Origin: Rhodoferax ferrireducens
GTDB taxonomy: Bacteria > Pseudomonadota > Gammaproteobacteria > Burkholderiales > Burkholderiaceae_C
Direction: 5' to 3'
DNA length: 64,000 bases
Assembly (NCBI GenBank): GCA_002083775.1
Contig: MTEI01000013.1
Location: 1 to 64,000, forward strand
The notes under the pieces are model-generated. The model saw nothing but the letters and a program-made list of their open reading frames with translations, did no database searches and was not told where the DNA came from. Position numbers and translations under genes: made by a program. This document shows, piece after piece, positions 19,234 to 29,223 of the stretch (the stretch's first letter is position 1; each line of letters opens with the position of its first letter).

Positions 19234-21533
19234 TAGAAACTTGTCCCGATTTGAAATTGCATGCTCTGAATTTTATCGCCATCATATTTCTTCAATGGTT
19301 TGGCAAACGCCAGGCGCAGCGGCCCCACCGGCGAAATCCAGCTGATACCGACGCCAGCCGAGGCCCGCAGGGCGCTGGCATTGGCGTTGATGGCCAGACC
19401 CTCGTCTTCACCACCCACCATGCCGGCATCGACAAAACCGTACATGCGCAGGGAGCGGTCGTTACCCGCACCAGGGAAGGGTGTCAACACCTCCATATTG
19501 ATATTGACCTTGCGATTGCCACCGACCGAGGTGCCACTGATGTCCTGAGGCCCGAGGCTACCTTGCTCAAACCCGCGCACCGAACCCAAACCACCGCCAT
19601 AAAAGTTCTTGAACACCGGGTAAGAGCGGTCGCCCATGGATTTACCCCAACCCGCTTCAACATTAAAGGCAGCGGTGTACTGCTTGCTCAGGGGAATGTA
19701 TTGCTGGAACTGGTAGGTGCCGCGCAGATAACGTGCATCGCCTGCAAATGACCACTCAGCGTTGGCACGCTGGTAGCGCCCGCTGGTGGGTGCCAAAGCA
19801 CTGTCGCGGCTGTCACGCGCCCAGCCTATGGTGAACGGTATCGCCGAGCTGGTCTTGCCATATTCCTTGACATAGTCTGCATAAGACTGCGGCAGCAAGG
19901 TGCCCTCTTCGATGGTGGTTTGCTCAATACCAGCACCAAAAAACACCGTATCGATCTCCGTGAACGGCACACCAAAGCGCAGCGAGCCACCCGTGGTGAT
20001 CAGCTTGTAGTAGTCCTGATCTTCGTACGGGCTGCTGGTCTTGTGATAGATGTCGACGGTTCGGGAGACGCCATCTTCGGTGAAATACGGGTCAGTGGTG
20101 CTGAGCACCACCACACGGTTGATTTTGCTGGTGTTGATCTGGATGCCTAGCGAATTACCCGAGCCAAAGGCGTTTTCCTGCTTCAAGCCAAACGACAGGC
20201 CCAGTCCATCACCGCTGGAGAAACCGGCACCCAGGCTCAAGCTGCCGGTGGGTTTTTCGGTGACGTTGAGCGTCAGGTCCACCTGATCGGGTGCGCCAGC
20301 GACTTCCTGTGTTTCGATCGCCACATCACCGAAATAGCCCAGGCGGTCAACCCGGTCGCGCGAGCGGCGGATTTTGTCGCCGTCATACCAGGATGACTCC
20401 AGTTGCCGGAACTCACGACGCACCACCACATCGCGCGTACGGGTGTTGCCCGCCACGTTGATCTTGCGCACATAAGCCCGGCGCGAAGGATTGGCCTGCA
20501 AGGTCAGCGCCACCAGGTTGTTGACGCGGTCAATCTCGGGCACCGCCTCGACGCGGGCAAAAGCATAACCAAAATTGCCAAAGTAGTCGGTGAAGGCTTT
20601 GCTGGTTTTGGCCACTTCATCGGCGTTGTAGGCTTGGCCCGGGCGAATGGAAACCAGCGTTTTGAACTCATCGTCCTTGCCCAGATAGTTGCCAGCCAGC
20701 TTGACGCCACTGACCACAAAGCGCTCGCCCTCATTGATGTTGATGGTGATGCCAATGTCGGTCTTGTTGGGATCAATGGCCACCTGGGTGGAATCCACCT
20801 TGAATTCCAGGTAGCCCCTCGTCAGATAATAAGAGCGCAGGGTTTCAATGTCAGCATTGAGCTTGGCCCGCGAATAACGGTTGGACTTGGTGTACCAGCT
20901 CATCCAGCCACCGGTGTCCAGGTCAAACAGGCCACGCAGCGTGGATTCACTGAACACCTTGTTACCGACGATGTTGATCTCGCTGATCTTGGCGGGCTCG
21001 CCCTCGGTCACGGTGAAGGTCAAATTCACGCGGTTGCGCTCGATCGGCGTGACCGTGGTCACCACCTGCGCGGCATAAAGGCTGCGGTTGATGTACTGAC
21101 GCTTGAGTTCCTGCTCGGCACGGTCCATTTGGGCCTTGTCAAACGGGCGGCCATCGGCCAGACCGACATCACGCAAGGATTTCACCAGCACATCCTTGTC
21201 AAATTCCTTGGTGCCCACAAATTCAACGCCAGCCACGGTGGGCCGTTCTTCGACCACCACCACCAGCACATCACCATTGACCTCAATGCGCACGTCCTTG
21301 AACAAGCCCAAGGCAAACAAGGCGCGGATGGCGGCCGAGCCTTTGTCGTCGTTATAGGTGTCACCTACTTGTACCGGCATCGAGACAAACACCGTACCCG
21401 GCTCCACACGCTGCAACCCTTCAATGCGGATGTCACGCACCGTGAAGGGATCCACAGCCCAGGCAGCAGGCGCGGCCAATACCAAAGCAGCCACCGCAGA
21501 CAGGGCGTTCAGGCGAAAACGATTGAATTGCAT
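19233..21533 (-). CDS. bamA: Outer membrane protein assembly factor BamA
   Basis: BamA is the core of the outer-membrane beta-barrel insertase. A signal peptide (ALSAVAALVLAAPAAWA) is followed by five POTRA domains, roughly residues 27-415 (POTRA 1 begins FTVRDIRIEGLQRVEPGTVF), and a 16-strand barrel of the Omp85 family. The barrel holds the lid-loop motif VRGFEQGSLGP near residue 650 (the VRGF tetrad) and ends in a terminal aromatic (IGTSF). I use the ATG at 21533 (MQFNRFRLNALSA, 766 aa); the track's extra ten residues begin at a TTG. Confidence 0.97.
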   Translation of the reverse strand: MQFNRFRLNALSAVAALVLAAPAAWAVDPFTVRDIRIEGLQRVEPGTVFVSMPVQVGDTYNDDKGSAAIRALFALGLFKDVRIEVNGDVLVVVVEERPTVAGVEFVGTKEFDKDVLVKSLRDVGLADGRPFDKAQMDRAEQELKRQYINRSLYAAQVVTTVTPIERNRVNLTFTVTEGEPAKISEINIVGNKVFSESTLRGLFDLDTGGWMSWYTKSNRYSRAKLNADIETLRSYYLTRGYLEFKVDSTQVAIDPNKTDIGITININEGERFVVSGVKLAGNYLGKDDEFKTLVSIRPGQAYNADEVAKTSKAFTDYFGNFGYAFARVEAVPEIDRVNNLVALTLQANPSRRAYVRKINVAGNTRTRDVVVRREFRQLESSWYDGDKIRRSRDRVDRLGYFGDVAIETQEVAGAPDQVDLTLNVTEKPTGSLSLGAGFSSGDGLGLSFGLKQENAFGSGNSLGIQINTSKINRVVVLSTTDPYFTEDGVSRTVDIYHKTSSPYEDQDYYKLITTGGSLRFGVPFTEIDTVFFGAGIEQTTIEEGTLLPQSYADYVKEYGKTSSAIPFTIGWARDSRDSALAPTSGRYQRANAEWSFAGDARYLRGTYQFQQYIPLSKQYTAAFNVEAGWGKSMGDRSYPVFKNFYGGGLGSVRGFEQGSLGPQDISGTSVGGNRKVNINMEVLTPFPGAGNDRSLRMYGFVDAGMVGGEDEGLAINANASALRASAGVGISWISPVGPLRLAFAKPLKKYDGDKIQSMQFQIGTSF

Positions 21534-21579
21534 GATGAAAATGAAGAAATAAAAGTTGTGCAAAGTGGCACAACAACAG

Positions 21580-22941
21580 TTAGCCGAGCAAGCGGGCGAT
21601 ATCGTTGAAAAAAGCTATGGACATCATGGCGACCAACAAGGCGATACCCCCGCGCTGTAGCCGTTCCATCCAGAGATCAGACACGGGCTTACCTGTCACA
21701 CCCTCCCAAAGATAATACATCAGGTGCCCTCCATCCAAAACCGGCAGCGGCAGCAGGTTCAGCACCCCCAGACTGACACTCACCAGGGCCAGAAACACCA
21801 GGTACTGAACCACCCCCATGCCCGCTGATTTGCCTGCAAAGTCGGCAATGGTCAGCGGGCCACTGATGTTCTTCAGGGATGCTTCGCCCACCAACATCTT
21901 GCCCATCATGGTGAGCGTCAATACGGAGACATCCCAGGTCTGCGTGATGCCGCGCGTGAGTCCTTCGACAGCACCATAGCGCACGGTCACAAAGGAGGGC
22001 CGGGAGCCAACATAAGCGCCAATGCGCCCCACCGTCGCACCGCCATCCGTCACGACTTTGGGTGTGAGCGTCACCTCCAGCAGTTGACCCTGGCGAAGCA
22101 CTTTCCAACGCTGCGGCTGGGCCTGGCCATTCGCCCCCGAGTCGCGGATGAAACGGCGCAGCTCTTGTCCATCGCGCATGGGCTTGCCGTCGATCGACTG
22201 CACTTCGTCACCCTCAAGCAAACCAGCCTGGGCTGCGGCACCGTCAGCCTGGAGCTCACCAAGCGTCGGTCGCGTCAGCGGCCCGGTGATACCCATGCGA
22301 GCAAACAGCTCGGCATCTACCTGACTAGATTCCAAGGTAGACAGTGGCAGCAACACCTCCTGCTCGATGTCGTTTGGCGCCACAGCAAGCAGCAAACGGA
22401 CATCCTCGCGTTTGATCGCACCCTGAGTCAGCGCCCAGCGCAAGTCTTCAAACGAGTTCACGTCCGACAATTCAGCGTCTGCCCCGCCGGCCCGCACCAC
22501 CCGTTCACCGCCCTGAATACCCGCCGTGCTGGCCAGCGAACCAGCGGGAGGCGGGCTCAAAATGGCCTCTGGCTGCTCTACCCCGATCCAGTTCACGCAG
22601 GCGTAAAGCAACACAGCCAACAGCAAATTGGCCATCGGGCCAGCCACCACAATGGCGGCGCGGCGGCTCAACGGCTGGGTGTTGAAGGCAAGATGCCGCT
22701 CTTCTTGCGGTACCGTGCCTTCACGCTCGTCCAGCATCTTGACAAAACCACCCAGCGGAAACAGCGCCAACACAAATTCGGTGGACGCCGGACTGGCCTG
22801 CCAGCGCCACAGCGGCTTGCCAAAACCAATCGAAAACCGCAGCACCTTGACGCCACAAGCCACCGCCATGCGGTAGTGACCGTACTCATGGATGGCAATC
22901 AGCAGCGCAATGGCAACAAGGAAGGCAGGCAGTGTCAGCAT
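21580..22941 (-). CDS. rseP: Site-2 protease RseP
   Basis: RseP is an intramembrane zinc metalloprotease that cleaves the anti-sigma factor RseA after DegS and clears signal-peptide remnants. The zinc motif HEYGH is at residues 18-22 in the first membrane helix. Two PDZ domains occupy about residues 120-310. The third zinc ligand is in the C-terminal NLLPLPVLDGGHLMYY, and the last helix follows. At 453 residues it is full length. It lies between dxr and bamA, the normal arrangement. Confidence 0.96.
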   Translation of the reverse strand: MLTLPAFLVAIALLIAIHEYGHYRMAVACGVKVLRFSIGFGKPLWRWQASPASTEFVLALFPLGGFVKMLDEREGTVPQEERHLAFNTQPLSRRAAIVVAGPMANLLLAVLLYACVNWIGVEQPEAILSPPPAGSLASTAGIQGGERVVRAGGADAELSDVNSFEDLRWALTQGAIKREDVRLLLAVAPNDIEQEVLLPLSTLESSQVDAELFARMGITGPLTRPTLGELQADGAAAQAGLLEGDEVQSIDGKPMRDGQELRRFIRDSGANGQAQPQRWKVLRQGQLLEVTLTPKVVTDGGATVGRIGAYVGSRPSFVTVRYGAVEGLTRGITQTWDVSVLTLTMMGKMLVGEASLKNISGPLTIADFAGKSAGMGVVQYLVFLALVSVSLGVLNLLPLPVLDGGHLMYYLWEGVTGKPVSDLWMERLQRGGIALLVAMMSIAFFNDIARLLG

Positions 22942-22962
22942 GAAAGTGCGGTCGCTTTACCG

Positions 22963-24174
22963 TCAACGGCCAAGGCGCTGCGCCACGCTTTCGGCAGCGC
23001 GCCGCGACTGCGCATCCAGCGCCAGCAAATCCTCCAAAGAACCCGGTGGCGTCGGGCTGACACAGCCCAGCGTTTCCATGTTCACCACGTGGATCTGGTC
23101 AAACCGGATCCTGCCGTCCAGAAACGCGGCCACGGCCACCTCATTGGCAGCGTTCAGCACAGCGGTGCTACCGGGGGCGGCATCCAGCACGGACCAGGCC
23201 AGTTTCAGCCCGGGGAAACGCTCAACATGGCCATGTGCGTCAATGGACTCAAAAGTCATGTCAGCCATCCGGCTGAAATCCAGCGCCGAGGCCCCCGAGG
23301 TCACCCGGTCCGGCCACGACAGGCCGTAGGCGATGGGCACCTTCATGTCAGGCGTGCCCAACTGGGCGATGACCGAGTGGTCGCGGTACTGCACCATGGA
23401 ATGGATCACACTCTGGGGGTGGATCACCACATCGATCTGCGCCGGCTTCACGCCAAACAGGTAGCGCGCCTCAATCACTTCCAGCGCCTTGTTCATCATG
23501 GTGGCAGAGTCCACCGAGATTTTGCGACCCATGACCCAATTGGGGTGGGCGCACGCCTGATCGGGGGTGATCGCCGCAAACCCGGCAGGGTCGTGGCGGC
23601 GAAAAGGGCCACCGGAGGCGGTCAAAATGATCTTGTGAACCTGCTCGGCCCAGGTGCCGACGTCATCCGGCAGCGATTGAAAAACTGCCGAGTGCTCGCT
23701 GTCAATCGGCAACAACTTGGCACCACCCTGCTGGACAGCCTGCAGAAAATAGTCGCCACCTACGACCAGCGCTTCCTTGTTGGCCAGCAGCAAACGCTTG
23801 CCAGAACGGGCAGCCGCCAGACAGGACGCCAGCCCAGCCGCACCCACAATGGCCGCCATTACAGTGTCCACCTGATCGTGCGACGCTATTTCTTCAATAG
23901 CTACTGGCCCATATAGCACTTGGGTTGGAAGGCTATTTTCCTTACATTTTTGGGCCAGGGTGCGGCCATGCTCAACACTGGCCATCACCGCGAAAACGGG
24001 CTTGAACTGCACGCACTGCGCCAGCATCTTGTCAACTTGCGTTGAAGCGCTGAGTGCAAACACCTCAAACCGATCCGGGTGCAACGCCAAAACCTCCAGC
24101 GTGCTGACACCAATCGACCCAGTGGATCCCAGAATCGCCACACGTTGTTTTTTCAGTCCAGAATGCGTGGTCAT
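22963..24174 (-). CDS. dxr: 1-deoxy-D-xylulose 5-phosphate reductoisomerase
   Basis: Dxr is the committed step of the MEP isoprenoid pathway and the target of fosmidomycin. The NADPH-binding motif AILGSTGSIGVSTLEVL is at residue 15. The metal and substrate site motifs LLLANKEALVVGG, IDSEHSAVFQSL and TASGGPFR are present, as is the SATMMNKALEVIEA helix. I use the ATG at 24174 (MTTHSGLKKQRV, 403 aa), with GAGAG five bases upstream. Residues near SLPTQVLYGPVAIEEIASHD are encoded by a TAGAGGCC-family repeat in a surface region that varies among Dxr proteins. Confidence 0.96.
   Translation of the reverse strand: MTTHSGLKKQRVAILGSTGSIGVSTLEVLALHPDRFEVFALSASTQVDKMLAQCVQFKPVFAVMASVEHGRTLAQKCKENSLPTQVLYGPVAIEEIASHDQVDTVMAAIVGAAGLASCLAAARSGKRLLLANKEALVVGGDYFLQAVQQGGAKLLPIDSEHSAVFQSLPDDVGTWAEQVHKIILTASGGPFRRHDPAGFAAITPDQACAHPNWVMGRKISVDSATMMNKALEVIEARYLFGVKPAQIDVVIHPQSVIHSMVQYRDHSVIAQLGTPDMKVPIAYGLSWPDRVTSGASALDFSRMADMTFESIDAHGHVERFPGLKLAWSVLDAAPGSTAVLNAANEVAVAAFLDGRIRFDQIHVVNMETLGCVSPTPPGSLEDLLALDAQSRRAAESVAQRLGR
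23886..23940. repeat. TAGAGGCC-family repeat inside dxr
   Basis: The copy reads CTATTTCTTCAATAGCTACT, then GGCCCATATAGCACTTGGGT, then TGGAAGGCTATTTTC. The AATAGCTACT motif and the CCCA...TGGG core match the family. It is translated in frame within the N-terminal domain of Dxr without apparent damage to the motifs. Confidence 0.75.
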
Positions 24175-24182
24175 GAAGGCTC

Positions 24183-25028
24183 TCAAAAAGATATCAACAT
24201 CATCGCCAGTGGCAGGGTTGGCAGCAGCGCGTCGACCCGGTCGAGGACACCGCCATGGCCAGGCAACAAGGCGCTGCTGTCTTTCACGCCGGCACTGCGT
24301 TTGACCAGCGACTCGACCAAATCACCCACCACACTCATCGCTGCCATGAAGACCACGGCAAGCACCAGGAAACTCAGGCCTTTGGCACCAAGAAGGGTGT
24401 AGAAACTTGGAACAGCTGCGCCACTGGCAGCGTCAGCGAAGCGCCAGACCATGGCCATCAGAACCACGCCGAGCATGCCGCCCCAAACGCCTTCCCAGCT
24501 TTTGCCAGGGCTGATGGACGCAGCCAGCTTGCTGCGCGTGAACCGGCCACCCAATGCACGGCCAGAAAAATAGGCGCCGATGTCTGCCATCCAGACCAGC
24601 GCAAGCACCGACAACAAAAAGTTGGTGCCCAGCAACCGGGCCTGCGCCACTGCCAGCCAGGTCAGACACAAAGCGGCCAGCCCAAGACCAAGCCGAACCG
24701 ATACGGCGACCTGTGCCCAGGCGGGAACACCGGCCCTGAGAATCAACGCCCCAGCCAGGACCCACACCGAACCAGCAAGCAGCCACACGCTTGGCAGCTG
24801 TTCAGTCAGAATCCCCGACGCCCACATCACAACACAAGCCGCAGCACACAGTCCACCCGCTGCCAGCGATGCGTTGGATGTCAGACCATTCATGCGCGCC
24901 CACTCCCAGCCAGCAGCGGCGATAAACAGGCCCGCAATGACAAAAAAGGGCTCGGGGTGGGCGTAAAAAAGTGCTGGCAAGAGCACCATCAGCAGCACCA
25001 GCGCGGTCAATACCCGTTGTTTGAGCAT
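24183..25028 (-). CDS. cdsA: Phosphatidate cytidylyltransferase
   Basis: CdsA makes CDP-diacylglycerol from phosphatidate and CTP, the branch point of phospholipid synthesis. It is a polytopic membrane protein of 281 residues with about eight hydrophobic segments starting at VLTALVLLMVLLPALF. The C-terminal signature is clear: SKLAASISPGKSWEGVWGG, then LVKRSAGVKDSSALLPGHGG and VLDRVDALLP, the metal-binding part. It lies eight bases before dxr and six after uppS. Confidence 0.96.
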   Translation of the reverse strand: MLKQRVLTALVLLMVLLPALFYAHPEPFFVIAGLFIAAAGWEWARMNGLTSNASLAAGGLCAAACVVMWASGILTEQLPSVWLLAGSVWVLAGALILRAGVPAWAQVAVSVRLGLGLAALCLTWLAVAQARLLGTNFLLSVLALVWMADIGAYFSGRALGGRFTRSKLAASISPGKSWEGVWGGMLGVVLMAMVWRFADAASGAAVPSFYTLLGAKGLSFLVLAVVFMAAMSVVGDLVESLVKRSAGVKDSSALLPGHGGVLDRVDALLPTLPLAMMLISF

Positions 25029-25034
25029 GACGGG

Positions 25035-25763
25035 CTAGTTGGTGCCAGCCGATGTGGGCTCGCCATCCAGCTGATCGGAGGTCATGCCAAAACGCCGCTC
25101 ACGCTGGGCAAACGAGGCAATCGCCAGATCCAGCGCGGCCTCATCAAAATCGGGCCACAACACATCGGTAAAGAAAAACTCTGAATAAGCTGCTTGCCAA
25201 AGCAGGAAATTGCTCAGGCGATGTTCACCCCCGGTGCGAATGACCAGATCAGGGTCGGGCACATGCGCCATTGACATGGCACGGTTCAGATTGCTCTCGG
25301 TGATCGGCAAGCCCTGATCGGCCAGCTTTTGGGCCGCCTGGGCAACATCCCAGCGCCCCCCGTAGTTGAAGCAGGCATTCAGAATCAAGCGGTTGTTACC
25401 GGCTGTGGCCGCTTCGCCCTCTTCCATGCCACGCAGCACCCTTGGCGACAAGCCGCGGCGATCGCCAACAAAGCGCAGTTGCACCCCGTCTTCTTTGAGC
25501 TGATTGATCTCGCGCGTGAGCGCCATGGCAAACAGGTCCATGAGACCCGAAACTTCTTCTGTAGGACGCTTCCAGTTTTCCGAAGAAAACGCAAAAACCG
25601 TCAGCACCCGGATACCACGCGCATCACAGGCACGCGCACACCGTTTGAGCGATTCAACGCCCTGCCGGTGTCCTGCTATACGCGGCAGATACCGCTTGTT
25701 CGCCCAACGCCCATTGCCATCCATCACGATGGCAATGTGGTGAGGAACCTGGTCGTAGGCCAT
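25035..25763 (-). CDS. uppS: Undecaprenyl diphosphate synthase
   Basis: UppS adds isopentenyl units in cis to farnesyl diphosphate to build the C55 carrier used for peptidoglycan and O-antigen. The catalytic aspartate is in IAIVMDGNGRWANKR near residue 14. The motifs HRQGVESLKRCARAC, FAFSSENWKRP and RTGGEHRLSNFLLWQAAYSE are all in order. The length of 242 residues is normal. Its substrate pathway starts with dxr three genes downstream in the same run. Confidence 0.97.
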   Translation of the reverse strand: MAYDQVPHHIAIVMDGNGRWANKRYLPRIAGHRQGVESLKRCARACDARGIRVLTVFAFSSENWKRPTEEVSGLMDLFAMALTREINQLKEDGVQLRFVGDRRGLSPRVLRGMEEGEAATAGNNRLILNACFNYGGRWDVAQAAQKLADQGLPITESNLNRAMSMAHVPDPDLVIRTGGEHRLSNFLLWQAAYSEFFFTDVLWPDFDEAALDLAIASFAQRERRFGMTSDQLDGEPTSAGTN

Positions 25764-25769
25764 GGTCGG

Positions 25770-26330
25770 TCAAACCGCCATGATGTCTTGCTCTTTGCTG
25801 GCCACCATCTGATCAATGACCACAATGTGTTTGTCGGTCACTTTTTGAATATCAGCCTCACAACGCTTTTGCTCGTCTTCAGAGGCCAGTTTGTCTTTCA
25901 CCAGCTTTTTGACGGCTTCGTTAGCGTCGCGGCGCAGGTTGCGCACCGCAATCTTGGCCGTCTCGCCCTCAGAGCGTACGACCTTGGTGAGTTCCTTGCG
26001 CCGCTCTTCCGACATGGCGGGCATGGGCACACGAATCAGATCGCCCATCGATGACGGGTTCAAGCCAAGGTCGCTGTCGCGAATGGCTTTCTCGATCTTG
26101 GCACCCAGGCCTTTTTCCCAGGGCTGGACGCTCACCGTGCGGGAATCGATCAGCGACACATTGGCCACCTGGCTGATGGGCACCAAAGCGCCGTAGTAAT
26201 CCACGTGCACCGTGTCCAGAATGGCCGGGTTGGCGCGGCCAGTACGAATTTTGGTCAGATTGTGTTGGAACGCGGCGATGGACTGGTCCATCTTCGCCTC
26301 GGCGGTCCGCTTGACATCAGCAATTGGCAT
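25770..26330 (-). CDS. frr: Ribosome recycling factor
   Basis: RRF splits post-termination ribosomes together with EF-G. It has the normal 186 residues: three-helix bundle with [19 protein letters not shown] at the start, the [11 protein letters not shown] motif near residue 31, and the C-terminal helix [11 protein letters not shown]-type segment ([15 protein letters not shown]) preceding a Lys/Glu-rich end. GGAG lies six bases before the ATG. It lies between pyrH and uppS in the conserved tsf-pyrH-frr order. Confidence 0.98.
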   Translation of the reverse strand: MPIADVKRTAEAKMDQSIAAFQHNLTKIRTGRANPAILDTVHVDYYGALVPISQVANVSLIDSRTVSVQPWEKGLGAKIEKAIRDSDLGLNPSSMGDLIRVPMPAMSEERRKELTKVVRSEGETAKIAVRNLRRDANEAVKKLVKDKLASEDEQKRCEADIQKVTDKHIVVIDQMVASKEQDIMAV

Positions 26331-26382
26331 CTTCTACTCCTCACTCCACGGTCATGATTTCAGCGAAAAAAAGAATCCTCGC

Positions 26383-27105
26383 TCAGGCAAACACCAGCGT
26401 ACCTTCATCCTCACCCATCACCACCCGCTTGAGTGCACCATGTTTAAAAATGGAGAACACCTTGACCGGCAGCTTCTGATCCCGGCACAGCGCAAAAGCC
26501 GTTGCATCCATGATGCCCAGGTTCTGCGACATGGCATTATCAAAAGATATGGTGCTGTAGCGCGTTGCGGTCGGGTCTTTTTTCGGGTCAGCGGTGTAGA
26601 CACCGTCCACCTTGGTGGCCTTGAGGACGATTTCTGCCCCAATTTCTGCGCCACGCAGCGCCGCAGCGGTGTCGGTCGTGAAAAACGGGTTGCCGGTGCC
26701 CGCAGCAAAAATCACCACCTTGCCCTCTTCCAGGTACTGCAAGGCTTTGGGGCGCACATACGGCTCAACGACCTGCTCAATCGCAATGGCTGACATCACG
26801 CGAGCCGTCAAGCCTGCCTTGTTCATGGTGTCACCCAGGGCCAGCGAGTTCATCACTGTCGCCAGCATACCCATGTAGTCAGCTGTGGCGCGATCCATGC
26901 CCACAGAACCGCCCGCGACGCCCCTGAAAATATTGCCACCACCAATGACCACGGCCACCTGCACGCCCAAACGCGTCACTTCCACAATTTCGTTCACCAT
27001 GCGCACAATCGTGTCACGATTGATACCGAATTGGTCGTCGCCCATGAGCGCTTCGCCTGACAGTTTGAGCAGGATGCGCTTGTAAGCAGGCTTGGCGGTG
27101 GTCAT
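26383..27105 (-). CDS. pyrH: UMP kinase
   Basis: PyrH phosphorylates UMP to UDP and is activated by GTP. The amino-acid kinase fold is seen as [13 protein letters not shown] near residue 10, the glycine-rich [13 protein letters not shown] near 50, [12 protein letters not shown], and [20 protein letters not shown] near 136. I use ATG 27105 ([11 protein letters not shown], 240 aa), which has GGAG six bases upstream. The 11 residues added by the track are not family-like. Confidence 0.98.
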   Translation of the reverse strand: MTTAKPAYKRILLKLSGEALMGDDQFGINRDTIVRMVNEIVEVTRLGVQVAVVIGGGNIFRGVAGGSVGMDRATADYMGMLATVMNSLALGDTMNKAGLTARVMSAIAIEQVVEPYVRPKALQYLEEGKVVIFAAGTGNPFFTTDTAAALRGAEIGAEIVLKATKVDGVYTADPKKDPTATRYSTISFDNAMSQNLGIMDATAFALCRDQKLPVKVFSIFKHGALKRVVMGEDEGTLVFA

Positions 27106-27168
27106 AAAGGTCTCCGGAAAATGAAGGAATCGGAGCAATCAGCCCCGATATTACTGAAACGCGCCAAC

Positions 27169-28092
27169 TCAAGCAGCTTGCTGTGCAGCCGCCACCTGGG
27201 CAGCCACTTCGGCAGCGAAGTCGTCAACCTTCTTCTCAATGCCTTCACCCACCACATACAAAGTGAATGATTTCACTGTTGTGCTTGCTGCCTTGAGCAT
27301 TTGCTCCACCGTTTGTTTGTCATTCTTGACGAATGGCTGATTGAACAAAGACACTTCTTTGAGGTACTTTTGCACGCCGCCTTCGATACGCTTGGCCACA
27401 ATTTCAGCCGACTGCACAGGTTTGCCAGCTGCAGTAGCCACGGCAGCGTCTTCAGCCGCCTTGGCCGCTGCCACTGAGCGCTCACGCGCCACCAGTTCAG
27501 CGGGCACATCGTCACTGGACAAAGCCACGGGTTTCATGGCAGCCACGTGCATGGCGACGTCCTTGGCGGCAACTTCATCACCGTCAAATTCAACCACCAC
27601 ACCGATGCGGGTGCCATGCAGGTAAGCGGCGAGCTTGCTGCCATCGGCAAAACGTTTGAAACGGCGGAAACTCATGTTTTCACCGATTTTGCCAATCAAA
27701 CCTTTGCGCACGTCTTCCAGCGTCGGGCCAAAACCTTCCTGAGCGTAAGCGCAAGCACCCAATGCAGCCAGGTCAGCAGGGTTGTTTTTGGCGATCAGCA
27801 ACGCGGCAGCGTTGGCCAGCGCGAGGAAGCTGTCGTTTTTGGTCACAAAGTCAGTTTCGCAATTGACTTCGAGCAAGGCACCCACACCGCCATCGACGGC
27901 GTAAGCCACCACACCTTCAGCTGTCACGCGGCTGGAGGCTTTGCCCGCTTTGCTGCCGAGTCGGACGCGCAAAATTTCTTCAGCCTTGGCCATATCGCCT
28001 TCGGCTTCAGTCAAGGCACGTTTGCATTCCATCATCGGCGAATCGGTCTTGCCACGCAGTTCAGCCACCATGCTTGCGGTAATTGCAGCCAT
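27169..28092 (-). CDS. tsf: Elongation factor Ts
   Basis: EF-Ts exchanges GDP for GTP on EF-Tu. The N-terminal UBA-like helix pair is [29 protein letters not shown], followed by the EF-Tu contact [10 protein letters not shown] near residue 80 and the C-terminal subdomain ([18 protein letters not shown]). The 307 residues are usual for betaproteobacteria. Its own GGAG precedes the ATG. A hairpin separates it from rpsB. Confidence 0.98.
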   Translation of the reverse strand: MAAITASMVAELRGKTDSPMMECKRALTEAEGDMAKAEEILRVRLGSKAGKASSRVTAEGVVAYAVDGGVGALLEVNCETDFVTKNDSFLALANAAALLIAKNNPADLAALGACAYAQEGFGPTLEDVRKGLIGKIGENMSFRRFKRFADGSKLAAYLHGTRIGVVVEFDGDEVAAKDVAMHVAAMKPVALSSDDVPAELVARERSVAAAKAAEDAAVATAAGKPVQSAEIVAKRIEGGVQKYLKEVSLFNQPFVKNDKQTVEQMLKAASTTVKSFTLYVVGEGIEKKVDDFAAEVAAQVAAAQQAA

Positions 28093-28138
28093 TTTTTTAT
28101 CTCCGAAAATCAGTTCAGTTAATGAAAAATCAAATTAA

Positions 28139-28166
28139 AAAAAGGGGGCACCAAAGCCCCCTTTTT
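28139..28166 (-). terminator. rpsB-tsf intergenic hairpin
   Basis: The arms AAAAAGGGGGC and GCCCCCTTTTT form a perfect 11-bp stem with a six-base loop. It lies between rpsB and tsf, where a partial terminator would lower tsf transcription relative to rpsB. It has the layout of a factor-independent terminator on either strand. Confidence 0.85.
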
Positions 28167-28182
28167 CAGGGTCGTGACAATA

Positions 28183-28935
28183 TCAGGCAGCTGCCTCGTC
28201 CACTTCCACAAATTCGTCCGCGCTTTCAGCAGCCACAGCCTTGACCACATCGTCCATGGCATTGGCACGGCCTTCAATGATGGCATCGGCAATACCACGG
28301 GCATACAGCGTGACGGCCTTGGAGGAGTCATCGTTACCAGGGATCACGTAGTCAATACCTTCTGGAGAGTGGTTCGAGTCGACGACAGCCACCAGCGGAA
28401 TACCCAGTTTTTTGGCTTCAGCGATGGCAATCTTGTGGTAACCGACGTCAATCACAAAAATGGCGTCAGGCAGCACCGTCATGTCCTGGATGCCACCGAT
28501 GTCTTTTTCGAGCTTTTCCAGCTCACGGGCAAACATCAGTTGTTCTTTTTTGCTCATGGCATCCAGACCAGCCTCTTGCTGGGTCTTCATGTCCTTGAGG
28601 CGCTTGATCGAGGTCTTGACCGTCTTGAAATTGGTCAACATGCCACCCAGCCAGCGCTGGTCAACATAAGGCACGCCAGCGCGTTGCGCTTCAGCAGCCA
28701 CCGTTTCACGGGCTTGGCGCTTGGTGCCGACCATCAGCACAGTACCGCGTTTGGCCGAAATCTGACGCACAAACTTGGCGGCTTCCTGGAACATCGGGAG
28801 CGACTTTTCCAAGTTGATGATATGAATTTTGTTGCGATGGCCAAAAATGAAGGGGGCCATCTTGGGATTCCAGAAGCGGGTTTGGTGACCGAAATGGACA
28901 CCGGCTTCCAGCATATCGCGCATAGTAACTGCCAT
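28183..28935 (-). CDS. rpsB: 30S ribosomal protein S2
   Basis: S2 sits at the head-body junction of the 30S subunit and helps recruit S1. The family N-terminus [26 protein letters not shown] begins at ATG 28935, with GGAG six bases upstream; the track adds four residues. [17 protein letters not shown] near residue 104 and [20 protein letters not shown] near 188 are typical. The length of 250 residues is normal. It is the first gene of the long leftward run. The 288 bases upstream, shared with the divergent HDOD gene, hold no gene. Confidence 0.98.
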   Translation of the reverse strand: MAVTMRDMLEAGVHFGHQTRFWNPKMAPFIFGHRNKIHIINLEKSLPMFQEAAKFVRQISAKRGTVLMVGTKRQARETVAAEAQRAGVPYVDQRWLGGMLTNFKTVKTSIKRLKDMKTQQEAGLDAMSKKEQLMFARELEKLEKDIGGIQDMTVLPDAIFVIDVGYHKIAIAEAKKLGIPLVAVVDSNHSPEGIDYVIPGNDDSSKAVTLYARGIADAIIEGRANAMDDVVKAVAAESADEFVEVDEAAA

Positions 28936-29223
28936 GTATAACTCCAAAGGTTAAGTCTAAAATCCAGCTCGTTTTGCGTGAAACCTTGGCGATTGAGCCC
29001 GGTCACAGCAACACCTTGATGAAACTGGTTTGCGATTTACTTTGCAACGTATCATTGCCTGATACCAGCCGCAAAGCCAGTCAAGTATAGCATTGGCGAC
29101 AATCCCATCCGCTTCACATCCTGAAGCGATCGCGTGTTCGCTGCCCTCCAAATACCCTAGACTATTGCTTTGACAGGTATCACTACAGGACGAGGCCAAA
29201 CACCCATGCGCGAGTGCTAGAAC

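Noticed and set aside
22084-23916. 610-aa + strand ORF opposite rseP and dxr
   Set aside because: It is a shadow of two conserved minus-strand genes and shows no recognisable motif.
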